Shown: positions 1 through 8,721 of the stretch, piece after piece
Layout: the number at the start of each line of letters is the position of its first letter
Position numbering within the stretch: position 1 is the stretch's first letter
Assembly: GCA_963844435.1 (NCBI GenBank)
Contig: CAWJOG010000002.1
Location: 1 to 64,000, forward strand
From: JBDSLU01 sp963844435
GTDB taxonomy: Bacteria > Acidobacteriota > Vicinamibacteria > Vicinamibacterales > Vicinamibacteraceae
Length of the DNA stretch: 64,000 bases
Direction: 5' to 3'
Notes under the pieces: generated by a model
What the model saw: only the letters and a program-made list of their open reading frames with translations
Database searches by the model: none
What the model was told of the DNA's origin: nothing
Translations under genes and position numbers: made by a program

Positions 1-28
1 GCTTCGCAATACGTCTTTTTTTGCCGGG

Positions 29-416
29 TTAGCCTTCGTTCAGTTCAGGTGTTTGCTCCCGCGGGTTGGGCTTCACCCGCCAGATCGTGTTCAGCGCCGC
101 CTGGAGCTCGAGGAAGGCGCCAGTGGCGGCGACCACGAAGGCGATGCTGCCGACGACGGTGGCGAGGATCGCCTTCGCGTCGTTGGCTGGCCCCCTCGAG
201 AAGACTCTGCACGGCGCGCGCGCCTTCGCGGCCCACGAGGTGGTCGAGTTGCCCGACGATTTCTCCGCGAACGGCCTCGGCGCCGAAGACCATGCCCGCG
301 ACGGCGGTGGCGACGAGCAGGATTGGCGCAATCGCAAACAGCGTGTAGTAGGCGAGCGATGCGCCGAGGCGCAGGGCGTCGTCATCCCACCAGGCCCTCA
401 GCGCGGTCCCGAACAT
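29..416 (-). CDS. YihY/BrkB family inner-membrane protein, truncated and frameshifted
   Basis: The product starts at ATG 416 (MFGTALRAWWDD) and contains the typical YihY N-terminal segment: a first membrane helix with SLAYYTLFAIAPILLV, then the region after it ending GAFLELQAALNTIW. The frame changes once near position 190, so no single reading frame covers it. YihY/BrkB proteins, once misnamed ribonuclease BN, are usually about 280-300 residues of polytopic membrane protein of unclear function. Here only about 130 residues remain before a stop at 29-31, and 28 bases are left to the window edge. It is therefore truncated, or a further indel hides the rest beyond the window. It is divergent from the AI-2E transporter at 589. 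Confidence 0.7.
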
Positions 417-588
417 TCGGCGACGATCGCCGGCGCGCGCATGAGCATCACCCTCCAGGCCGCGGCGGACAACCTGCCTTCCCAATCGACGCAGTGTGCG
501 CCACCCGAGCCGGCAGAGGCTGTTCACTACTGGACGCGCCGATCCGCGCTTCGCGCCACTACAGTCAGGATCGTGGACTGCTGCATGG

Positions 589-2406
589 GTGACACGGCGC
601 AAGCGCTTGAAGCCGTGGATCACGTTCGCCGGGTACGTGCTGGTCGTCGTCGTCCTGTACTGGGCGCAGGCCGTCCTGGTGCCGATCGCGCTCGCCATCC
701 TGCTGACGTTCGTCCTGACGCCGCCGGTCAGCTGGCTCGAGCGCTGGATCGGCCGCGTCCCGGCCGTTCTCGCCGCCGTCACGTTGGTGTTCACCGTCCT
801 CGGTCTCGCCGGCTGGGGCCTGGCCCGGCAGATGGACCGTCTGGCCGACGACCTGCCCCGATACCGCGTCAACATCCTGGCGAAGATTGCCGACGTGCGC
901 GGCGCCGGGAAGGGCGGGTCGGTCGAGAAGCTGCAGGAGACGATCGACGACATCAAGACCGACCTGGGAAGACCGGATGCGCCCCGAGGAACGGCCTCGC
1001 GGCCGGTCGTGGTCACCCCGAGCACGTCACGGGCTTCTCGGCGTTCACGCTGGCTCGGCCCGATCGTCGGTCCGCTGGGAACGGCCGGGCTCGTGCGTGG
1101 CGATGGTGATCTTCATGCTGCTCGAGCGCCGGGATCTGCGCGATCGGCTGCATCGGGCTGTTCGGACACGGCCGGCTGACGATCACGACCAAGGCGTTCG
1201 ACGAAGCGGGCACGCGCGTCAGCCGGCAGCTGCTGATGCAGTCGCTGGTCAATCTGCTCTACGGCGTCGTCGCCGGGCTGGGGCTCTACTTCCTCGGCGT
1301 GCCGTACCCGTTGGTCTGGGCGGTGCTCGGTGCGGCGCTGCGATTCATCCCCTACGTCGGGCCGGTGCTCGGCGCCGGCGCGCCGATCCTGGTCAGCCTT
1401 GCTGCGCTCCAGGGCTGGGCCGGCCCGCTCTGGGTCGTTGGCTTGTTCGTCGTGCTCGAGCTGTTCACGAACCTCGTGCTCGAAACGGTGCTGTATGCCG
1501 GGGCGGCGGGCGTATCGCAGGTGGCGCTGCTCGTCGTCGCGTGGCGTTCTGGACGTGGCTGTGGGGACCGCTCGGCCTGCTGATGGCGACGCCGCTCACC
1601 GTGTGCCTCGTCGTGCTCGGCAAGCACGTGCCGGGCCTCGAGTTCGTCGGGATGCTGATGGCCGACACGCCGGCGCTCGCGCCGGAGTACGGCTACTACC
1701 AGCGCCTGCTGGCGCGCGACCAGAGCGAGGCGGCCGACCTCATCGAGCGCCACATCAAGACCGAGCCGCCGCGCTCCGTCTACGACGCCCTGCTGCTGCC
1801 GGCGCTCAACTACGCGGAGCGCGACCGCCTGGAGCAGCGGCTGTCGCCGGACGAAGAAACGGCCGTCATCGAGGCGACGCGAGAGCTGCTGTCGGACGCG
1901 GCGGAGTCGATCCGCGCGCCTGCATGCCGGAGCCACTCGCGTCGCGCTGAAGCACCGCTCCCGCCGGGCCACGCGAACCGCTGCGCGTGCTGGGCTATGC
2001 GACCAACGGCGTCGCCGACGAGCTGGCGCTGGCAATGCTCGCCCAGCTCGTGGACGATCTGCCGATCGTCATCGAGGTGGCCAAGACGCGGATGCTGGCG
2101 TCGGAGCTGGTGTCGCTGGTCGCAGGCGCAAGGAGTCTCGGTCGTCTGCCTCGCCGATCTGCCGCCCAGCCCGCCGTCGAAGACGCGCTACCTGGTCAAG
2201 AGGCTCCGCGCCGCGCTTGCCCGACGTGCGAATCGTGGTCGGTCGCTGGGGACCGCCGGCGCTGGCCGACGAGAGCACGCAGGTCCTGCGGGATGCGGGC
2301 GCCGACGCTCGTGGCCTCGACGCTGGCGGAGACCCGGACGTACCTGGGCGGTCTGGTGGAGATCCCGCGAATCCCAGTGACGACGACGGACGGGCATGCC
2401 GCGTAG
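589..2406 (+). CDS. AI-2E family transporter with C-terminal extension, several frameshifts
   Basis: A membrane transporter of the AI-2E/PerM family (PF01594), proposed to export small molecules; substrate unknown. The likely start is GTG 589 (VTRRKRLKPW). The N-terminal helices include VVVVLYWAQAVLVPIALAIL and the segment LTPPVSWLERW. After breaks near 1000-1235 the central part continues as SLVNLLYGVVAGLGLYFLG, then RFIPYVGPVLGA. A further break near 1550 leads into WGPLGLLMATPLTVCLVVLG. Beyond the membrane domain is a soluble tail of about 250 residues (YYQRLLARDQSEA, then LVDDLPIVIEVAKTRML) like that of several environmental AI-2E proteins. At least four indels interrupt it, and the last 211 bp overlap the converging kinase frame. 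Either the gene is decayed or this stretch is poorly sequenced. Confidence 0.8.
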
Positions 2407-3563
2407 CCGCGTCCCGAAGGGGACGCCGGCGACGGCGACGGGTATGAGGCGGGCGGCAGTGCCGCGACGCGAGGCAGGCGAACGCTCATCGTGGTGCCGG
2501 CGGTCTGGGACGAGGCGACGGAGATGTCACCCTCATGGCTGGCGACGATCGCCCGGGCGATGAACAGGCCCAGCCCGATGCCACTCGTCTCGCCCGGCCC
2601 GGCAGCGCCGTGCCGGACGAGCAGCTCGAAGATGGCGTCCTGCAGCGCCGGCGGGATCGGCACCCCGCGGTTGTGCACGGAGATCACGACATCGCCGGGT
2701 GCTCCGTGCGCCTCCAGGGTGACGGTCGTGCCGTCGCCGTACCGGATGGCGTTGCCGAGGAGATTCGACAGAACCTGGGCCAGTCGGTCGCGGTCCCATT
2801 CGCCGGCCAGATTGCCGCTCGAGTGGAACTTCACGCACGTGCCCGCGTGGGCCGCCTGCGCCTCGAGGATGACCTCGTGGCACAGCTGCTCGAGGTCAAA
2901 GCTGGCGCGTTTGACAGGAATGGCGCCGCCGAGGCGCATCACCGTGAGATCGAGCAGATCGTCGATCAGCCGCCCCATGCGATGCGCACTGCGCAGGATG
3001 CGCGACGCGACGTTGGCCGATCGTGGGTCGGTTTCCGTGGTCATCGTCAGCAGCGTGGCGCCGGCGGCAATGGAGTTCAGCGGGTTCCTGAGGTCGTGCC
3101 CAAGGATGCCGACGAACTGATCGCGATACAGGTCGGTCATCGCGGTGTAGCGCGTCATCGACTCGGTCAGCGCCTCGTCGATTGCCTCGTTGAACCGCCG
3201 CACGCCGCCGAGATCGGTGTCGCCGGTCTGCTCATAGAGGCGGAGGACGGAGGCGCGCAAGGCGCGAAACTCGGCGAGCAGCTGCGCGTGCGTGAAGCCG
3301 TGGCGGATGCGGGCGTCGGCGTGGAGGTGGCCGGAGGCGGCGAGGGCGTGCGCGGCGCCGTGGCCCATCGACTTCTTGGCCTGTTCCGCGACGGTCTGGC
3401 TGCGCTCCATGTCCGCGACCAGCGCCGTCAACATCTCCTGCGCATGGTCGCGTAGCTCCGACGCCACCATGTTGACGCCGGCAGGCATCAGAGTTCGGGC
3501 GAATGCCTCGAAAGCGCTGACGATTGCTTCGCCGTTTCCCCTGATGAAGCTACTCAGTGCCAC
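2196..3563 (-). CDS. Soluble sensor histidine kinase with RsbRD-like N-terminal domain
   Basis: A two-component sensor kinase with no membrane segment. The start is GTG 3563 (VALSSFIRGNG), because GGAGG lies 5 bases upstream. Residues 1 to about 150 are helical and resemble the RsbRD N-terminal domain used by cytoplasmic stress sensors. The HisKA phosphoacceptor motif GHDLRNPLNS follows near residue 165. The HATPase domain has an N box (LSNLLGNAIRYG) and a glycine-rich GIGLGLFIARAIV near residue 330. No response regulator is adjacent. The kinase domain ends near VRLPRVAAL. The last 60 or so residues are low-complexity and run 211 bp into the AI-2E gene, so the true stop may be masked by an indel around 2400-2450. 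Confidence 0.82.
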   Translation of the reverse strand: MALSSFIRGNGEAIVSAFEAFARTLMPAGVNMVASELRDHAQEMLTALVADMERSQTVAEQAKKSMGHGAAHALAASGHLHADARIRHGFTHAQLLAEFRALRASVLRLYEQTGDTDLGGVRRFNEAIDEALTESMTRYTAMTDLYRDQFVGILGHDLRNPLNSIAAGATLLTMTTETDPRSANVASRILRSAHRMGRLIDDLLDLTVMRLGGAIPVKRASFDLEQLCHEVILEAQAAHAGTCVKFHSSGNLAGEWDRDRLAQVLSNLLGNAIRYGDGTTVTLEAHGAPGDVVISVHNRGVPIPPALQDAIFELLVRHGAAGPGETSGIGLGLFIARAIVASHEGDISVASSQTAGTTMSVRLPRVAALPPASYPSPSPASPSGRGYAACPSVVVTGIRGISTRPPRYVRVSASVEATSVGARIPQDLRALVGQRRRSPATDHDSHVGQARRGAS

Positions 3564-3786
3564 GTGCGCCTCCAAACCTGTTACCGACCCGATAGGGAAG
3601 GCGACGGTAGCACGCCTGCGTGCGCCCGGACGCACCGGCTCCCTGATCCTTGCCGTCAACGCTGTGGGTTGCCCAGAGGCGCCCAGCCAACAGCAGGGAG
3701 CGCCTGGACCACCGCAGCAGCGACATCGAATCTCGCCGCTGGTCTCCTGGCAACGCCCTTGCTGTTACGAGCGCCGGGGACCAGGG

Positions 3787-4035
3787 ATGCCGAACTCGGG
3801 GCGGATAGCGGCGGTAATCGAGCGCATTCGTACCTTGGAGTGGCAAGCGCATGCCCTGCGGACGCCGATTGGGGACGGCGATTTCAACCTTGGTGTCGAC
3901 AACGCGCTGACGGCGCTCTCGCTGCTCGAAGCCGCACTTCGTGACTCGCCGGAAGACGAGGTCGTCGCCGGCCTCGAGGATGCCGTAGCCGATATCAGCG
4001 ACCGGCTCGTCGATCTGAGCAGGTCGCGTCGATAA
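3787..4035 (+). CDS. Small hypothetical protein, 82 aa
   Basis: The frame from ATG 3787 (MPNSGRIAAVIERI) encodes 82 residues with an alternating hydrophobic pattern consistent with helices (LTALSLLEAALRDS, VAGLEDAVADISDRL). No motif is recognised. It lies between the divergent histidine kinase and a decayed recombinase fragment that starts a few bases after its stop, at the left edge of the accessory region. Reality as a gene is moderately likely because of its coherent helical composition; function is unknown. Confidence 0.4.
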   Translation: MPNSGRIAAVIERIRTLEWQAHALRTPIGDGDFNLGVDNALTALSLLEAALRDSPEDEVVAGLEDAVADISDRLVDLSRSRR

Positions 4036-4039
4036 GCAG

Positions 4040-4480
4040 GCGCCCCCCGACGGTGCGGGCGAGGCCTGACGGGGAGCTGGTCGAAGGGTCGCAGCGAGTA
4101 CTACGCCTACTACCACAGCCGGCCCGGGTGCCGCGGCGTCAGCGTGACCAAGGCCAAGCTCGAAACAGCTGTTCGCCGACGAGCTCTCCCGGACCGCCCA
4201 CGCCATCCAGCAGAAGCTCGACCGTCTAGATGAAGCGTTCCTGTTCGAGCGCTCGATCGACATCGAGACGTACAGACCGGCGTGCGGAGCGTCTCCGCGA
4301 AGAGCTCACGCTCGCGCGAATCGCGAGCACTCCACAGAGTTCGATGAACTCGACGTAGAGGGCATCTTGGCGTTCGCAGAGCGGATCCTGCCGCGCGCCG
4401 CTGATCTCTGGGTGCAAGCCCAGCTCGAGCAGCGTCAGCGGTTCCAACAGTTGTTCTTTCCGGAGGGATCGGGATCGGGC
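4040..4480 (+). pseudogene. Remnant of large serine recombinase C-terminal half
   Basis: This stretch closely matches the 3' half of the serine recombinase at 16020-17507 at nucleotide level. Shared blocks include a zinc-ribbon tail segment (GSWSKG then YYAYYH), the QQKLDRLDEAF/FERSIDIETY coiled-coil segment, and AERILPRAADLWVQAQLEQR followed by FQQLFFPEG near the end. The resolvase catalytic domain and the recombinase domain are absent. Relative to the other copy, the segment between the zinc ribbon and the coiled coil is shortened, and the frame shifts at least three times. It is in the same orientation as the other copy, 12.8 kb away. It is best read as a dead fragment marking an older integration event at the left edge of the island. 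Confidence 0.8.
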
Positions 4481-4848
4481 AGTGCTAGCGGCGGCCAAAG
4501 GCTGCCGCGGCATGCGTGTAGCAGGGGCAGGGCCGACCAGACCGAACGTAGTGAGGGATGGTGGACCAAACCAGCGAGAGTTGGAACCACATCGTCGGCT
4601 GGTTGCGTGCGCTCCAGTCGCTCGAAATCGCGGCCAGGCATCGGCAGAACAATTGTTTACGGCATCGATCACGTCGCCCATTGATGCCGAACTGCAGCGA
4701 ATCAGGCCTCCGCTTGTAACAACTGCAGTCGTCTGGACGCTCGGCGCCCTCGGCCCCGCCAACGCACGTCTGGGCCTCGCTGGTACTCGCGGCACTGGAC
4801 TCTGCGGCTACCTCGTCCGTAACATGGCGCTGCATTGTGAATGGCGGC
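4481..4848. other. Gene-free stretch between recombinase and IS3 remnants
   Basis: No convincing gene on either strand. The sequence TGGTGGACC at about 4560-4568 repeats the 9 bp that join the recombinase end to the tRNA-Ala at 17513-17521, at a comparable distance from the recombinase remnant. It may be a relic of an attachment site. Nothing else is recognised. Confidence 0.4.
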
Positions 4849-5060
4849 AACCTCGTCGAGCACGGTGAGGCAGCGGATCCGGCGTCCTTCATAAAGGGCG
4901 TCGGCCATGAAGTCGAGCGCCCAGGTCGCATTGAGCACCGACGGGGCGATGAGCGGCTGGCGCAGACGCCGAGGCACCCGCCGCCGCATGGTCCGCCGCG
5001 GCAGATTCAGGCGCAAGGCGCAGTACACGCGGTGCACCCGCTTGTGATTCCACGGCCGCC
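4849..5060 (-). pseudogene. IS3-family transposase OrfB fragment
   Basis: The minus strand encodes a short, well-preserved internal piece of an IS3-type transposase B subunit: WNHKRVHRVYCALRLNLPRR, then a basic linker, then LNATWALDFMADAL with the first acidic residue of the DDE core in the WALDFM context, and a conserved TVLDE segment. Both ends are missing, including the rest of the DDE catalytic core, and no terminal inverted repeats are visible. The fragment is a dead IS remnant within the island. Confidence 0.75.
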
Positions 5061-5065
5061 CCTCG

Positions 5066-5130
5066 ACCCGCGCTGGGCTTCTGGAAGCTCTACGACCGCC
5101 TCCGAGAACTCCGACGACGGGCTGGCGAGA
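5066..5130 (+). pseudogene. IS3-family OrfB fragment, opposite orientation
   Basis: The plus strand reads PRW, then after a one-base break GFWKLYDRLRELRRRAG. In IS3-family OrfB proteins this motif normally lies directly before the WNHKRVYRVY motif on the same strand. Here it is adjacent to that motif but inverted. It may be a rearranged part of the same element or a second remnant. It is only about 20 residues long. Confidence 0.45.
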
Positions 5131-5138
5131 CGACACAC

Positions 5139-5702
5139 ATGAGAACCAAGACGATCGAGACGCGCCCCGGACCGCCACTCACGGTCGTACTGACCGAGTT
5201 GGTCGAGAGGCTGAACCGAGACGACTGGTCACGTTGGGCGACAGCCGATGAGAGCAGCTTCTACTACATCATCGGCATGAACGCGTACATTTCCGAGGAG
5301 CAGGGTGGAATCGCCCACCCCACACTCGCTGTTCCTGACGGGCGCCCCGTCTCTGTGCTTGGCGAGCACCAGGTTCACGCTCAAGTCGCTGCTCCGAAGA
5401 CGCCAAGAGTACGACGTCGGCCGAGCGAGAATGCGGCTTCAGGAAACGGGAGTTGAGCCGGCACTGATCGATCGGTTCTTGGTGTCCTTCTTCAACGGCG
5501 ACAGTCTTGACGTGGGTTGGCGTGTCGATCTTCCGGGCACTGACCGGTTCGACGCCTTTTTGAACCTCTTGCACGCCGCAGGGCTCGTGAAGCGGGGCGC
5601 CGACCTTTTGGAGTCGTTCACGGAGGCGGAACGGCGCGGTGAACTCGACGCGGTGGCGGAGAAGGTGTACTCGGAGAGATTTCGAGGTTGTTCCCGGCCA
5701 TC
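5139..5702 (+). CDS. Hypothetical protein, frameshifted, upstream of HEPN gene
   Basis: Starting at ATG 5139 (MRTKTIETRPGPPLTVV), the frame carries LVERLNRDDWSRWATADESSF and breaks near 5330. It continues in the next frame through LKSLLRRRQEYDVGRARMRL and DRFDAFLNLLHAAGLVKRG to a stop at 5702. The composite of about 185 residues is mainly helical; the segment LLHAAGLVKRG resembles the end of a winged-helix-like fold, but no family is recognised. A one-base shift near 5686 would join it directly to the HEPN frame (VYSERFRG then LFPAIVKRAG). Both parts may therefore be one protein of about 325 residues. Confidence 0.5.
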
Positions 5703-6125
5703 GTGAAACGCGCTGGCCCGCTGAGTCCGCTGTCATTTCAAGACGCACAACTCAACGAAGCGTCGAGGTGCTATCTATACGGCTTCTTCAGGGCGGCCCT
5801 AATCCTGAGCGCGTCGGCCTTGGAAGTGCAGCTACGCGATGCCATCGGCTCAGTCGCGATCGAGGAAATCGAGCTCCTCTTGAGGACCGACGGGAAGGCA
5901 CGGGAGAAAGGGTTCTATAAGCTTCTTGTTGAGCGAGCCGAACCTCTGCTAGGCCCTCGCGAACGAATGGGGCAACCGCCGCTATTCGCTCAGTACTCGA
6001 TGCACCTGTTTAAAGAGCGGAACAGAATCGCCCATAGAGGCTACACGCCGACTGCTGAACGAACCGCGGAACTTGTCGACATGGCTCGGCGGGTCATCGA
6101 GTTCATCGAAGATCGCGTTCGTTGA
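5688..6125 (+). CDS. HEPN-domain-like protein
   Basis: The frame uses TTG 5688 if independent and encodes about 145 residues. The first half is helical with YLYGFFRAALILSASALEV, the usual HEPN pattern of a helix that gathers substrate-sized proteins. The second half has KERNRIAHRG, which contains the R-x4-H (RNxxxH) signature of HEPN ribonucleases, followed by a final helix VDMARRVIEFIEDRV. HEPN domains are RNases or nucleotide-binding scaffolds common in toxin-antitoxin and abortive-infection systems. No MNT nucleotidyltransferase partner is adjacent. The gene may be the C-terminal part of the frame upstream. The HEPN assignment rests on the motif and helix order only. Confidence 0.6.
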   Translation: MFPAIVKRAGPLSPLSFQDAQLNEASRCYLYGFFRAALILSASALEVQLRDAIGSVAIEEIELLLRTDGKAREKGFYKLLVERAEPLLGPRERMGQPPLFAQYSMHLFKERNRIAHRGYTPTAERTAELVDMARRVIEFIEDRVR

Positions 6126-6352
6126 GCTGAACTGCGCCTGAGAGGCCTTCGACGCGCCCGATCCAAGCAGCCATGGCGCCCGGAAGCCTTGTTACCTCTC
6201 GAGCGTCATCCGTCTTCGAGGCCCTCTGTGGACGTGAGGACTGTCGTGCGCCGTCGGACCGACCCCTGTGGCTGGAGGAGGACCATTGCGGCGGTGCAGA
6301 CCTATCGGCAGGTAGATCTGCTTCCAGCGAGCAGCGCTAGGTTGGTGACCAT

Positions 6353-7116
6353 ATGGACCGAGCCGAGTTCGAAAGGCGCGCGGACGCGCTACATGGAGCG
6401 CGCTACCTGGATGCGTACAGCGATATGGCGATGCGGATGAACGTCCCGTTCTTCTGGGGCGTCGGCACGGGCCGAGAGGCACGCGTATTGCACAACGGGA
6501 CGATGTGCATGCTGGACACGGGAGTGCGCAAGATCGGGGTCACGTGCGACCACGTCTACAGCGAGACCTCGCTGACCGTGGCCGCCATCCTGGCATCACC
6601 GCGCAGTTCGGCGGCAACACCATTGACCCCGAGTCGCGTCTCATTGCGCGCGACACCCACCTGGATCTTGCGACCTTCGACGTGCCGGAGGTGTTCCTGC
6701 ACGGCAGCTTCGGCTACTACTACCACACGCCGCCGCAGTGGCCGCCCAGGCCCGTAGAACCGGCGGACGTCGTGCTGTACGGAGGATATCCGCAGAGCCT
6801 ACGGAAGGAGGCAAGCGGGCAGGTGATCAACCCTTTTCAGTGGTTCTCTACAAGGGTCAACGAGGTGAAGCAGAGCCTGATTGTCCTCGAGCCCGGCGTT
6901 GGCCAGGCGTACTGGCCGGGGCACCGGGGCGAGAAGCTGAACGACAGTTTCGGCGGGCAGAGCGGCGGCCCCGTTTACCGCGTCATAGACGCGCAGTCGC
7001 CAGGAGAGCCGGCGGACCACCTCGAGCTAGTAGGGTTCATCTACAACAAGCTTTCGGACCTGGTCCTAGCGAGGCACGCGCGCCACGTGCAGTCTGACGG
7101 CACGCTCGTCCGGTAG
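6353..7116 (+). CDS. Trypsin-like serine protease domain protein, one frameshift
   Basis: From ATG 6353 the frame runs to about 6595, then continues one frame over to the stop at 7116, for about 254 residues. The three catalytic regions of a chymotrypsin-fold peptidase are visible in order: histidine in GVTCDHVY (where classical enzymes have AAHC), aspartate in HLDLATFDV, and serine in GGQSGGPVYR. There is no signal peptide, so it is probably cytoplasmic, unlike digestive or DegP-type enzymes, and no PDZ domain. Cytoplasmic trypsin-like proteins occur in defence islands as effectors. Here it lies between a HEPN protein and an unknown minus-strand gene, with no dedicated sensor next to it. Family is fairly certain; role is inference. 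Confidence 0.72.
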
Positions 7117-7473
7117 CCTGCGAGACAAGCAACCGTCGCCTTGTCGCTTGCCAGCAGCTGCCGGTCGGAGAGCGGCGATACTCGATCTCCAGGCTGAAGA
7201 TCCCAGGAAGACGGCTCAGTGGTCTGACGGTCTTCAGGACAGCCATGAGTTACCTGCCGACTCGTCGCAGTGCTCTGGCCCATGCGAGGACGGTAGGTGC
7301 GATCGGTTTAAGCCGCAGGCCGGTCCACTTGAGCTGCTTGGCCGTCAGGAAGACCCGTGCAGTGGGAACCGCGTGAAAGCTAAAGTCAACTCGATCGACC
7401 CGAACTGTACAAGACGGGCGGGGCCTTCTCAGAGAGCGGTTCCGCCCATACCCACACGTCAGGCAACGCGGCT
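7117..7473. other. Gene-free convergent intergenic region
   Basis: This 357-bp stretch separates the converging protease gene and the unknown minus-strand gene. No coding frame with coherent composition, RNA gene or strong hairpin with a T run was recognised. Confidence 0.4.
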
Positions 7474-8528
7474 TTAGAGGGCCCACTCCGCGAGCGCGCC
7501 GATCCGCGCCTTGAACGCATAGAACTGCTTCCGCTGCTTGAAGCCCAGTTGGCGCTCTTCCTCGATCCAGGCATTCAGGACCACACCCGCGGCAAGCTGG
7601 TAGCGGAGTTCAGACTTCGAGCTGCATGGGCTCTTCAAGGCTGCGAGGGCCTCGTTGACGTCCGCCTCTGACAGCGACGCAACCGTGGCAGGCCCCTTCC
7701 CCAAGATGATCGGCTCGAGCTGTTCTGGAATGGGCACCTCGGATGGCAGTTCAAGACTGCGTAGCACTGCAAGAATGAGGTCGGAATAACGGCCTCCGAG
7801 CTCCGTCGAGTCGAGCTGCGCAATCGAGAGTACTTCCGCGCGGGGCGGAAGGTCGGTCCTGAACTGATAGCGTGTGTCGGCGAAGTACAGGGCCACGACA
7901 CGGGCGGCTCGGTCGCCGTGACGCCGCGCCCAAGCATAGGCGTCCTCAGAAAAAAACCGCTGAGACAACCATAAGCGTCGTCCTGCCGTGAACATGGGAG
8001 ACGCATTTCAAAGAGCGCTGCCGTTGGATAATGATCCAATCGTAGGTGACCAAAGACTTCCTGCGCCACCTCACTCACGAGGCTAGCTGACAGGAAGCGC
8101 GATACCGCAAGAGTCCTCAGCATCTCGGATGGCAGTCGATCCCACCTACGCGCGAAGAACGCCTTCGCAATTTTTTCAAGAGGCTCTTCGGTCTTCGTAT
8201 GGAAGAGGGTGACGAACTCACCCTCCGGGCTGCCAATCATGTCGAACTCGTCCGCCCACGACCGAGCGTGCCACCCCAAGCCTTTCGATTCAACCAACAG
8301 CCGGTATCTAAATGTTCCGCGCTCCGGCTGCCACCGAACCGACTTCAGCGTGGCGAGATATTCGGTGCTGCCGTGACGAATGCTCTGGACTCGATCGATG
8401 TGCTGGCCGTCACAGTCAACCATCGCTAGAACAGGCCATGGATAGAGTTCCCGGAGCCACCGCTCCCTGGGCTCTTTACCCTGATGACTCTTCAGCCAAT
8501 TGCCAAATGTGACATTCCGAAGCCGCAT
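7474..8528 (-). CDS. Hypothetical protein, about 350 aa, one frameshift
   Basis: The start is ATG 8528 (MRLRNVTFGNWLKSHQ), preceded by GGAGA 6 bases upstream. The frame breaks once near 7993 and continues to the stop at 7474. The N-terminal part has KEPRERWLRELYPWPV, FDMIGSPEGEFVTLF and repeated hydrophobic helices (KIAKAFFARRWDRLP). The C-terminal part has DRAARVVALYFADTRYQFR and ends in a helical segment. No known motif, signal peptide or membrane helix is seen. It lies in the island between the protease gene and hipBA. The composition and start site make it a real gene; I do not recognise the family. Confidence 0.6.
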
Positions 8529-8721
8529 CGGTCTCCGTGGATCGCCGCCGCAGTGTGAGTCAACCGAAGCCATCGTGCAAGCCACAGAGGTGCCCGGCCG
8601 CGACTGGGGCCATGATCTGCTCGCACGTTTTCAGCGCAATCTCTGAGCCGAGAGTCGCCGCAGTCGAGAGTGCTGCAGACGAGATCCGCCGTCGCGGCGG
8701 CGCTCTGTCCGCATGTCTTCC

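Noticed and set aside
3660..4035. A longer plus-strand gene reading into 3787-4035 from 3292
   Set aside because: The upstream part is antisense to the histidine kinase start and its Shine-Dalgarno; only the portion from ATG 3787 has protein-like composition.
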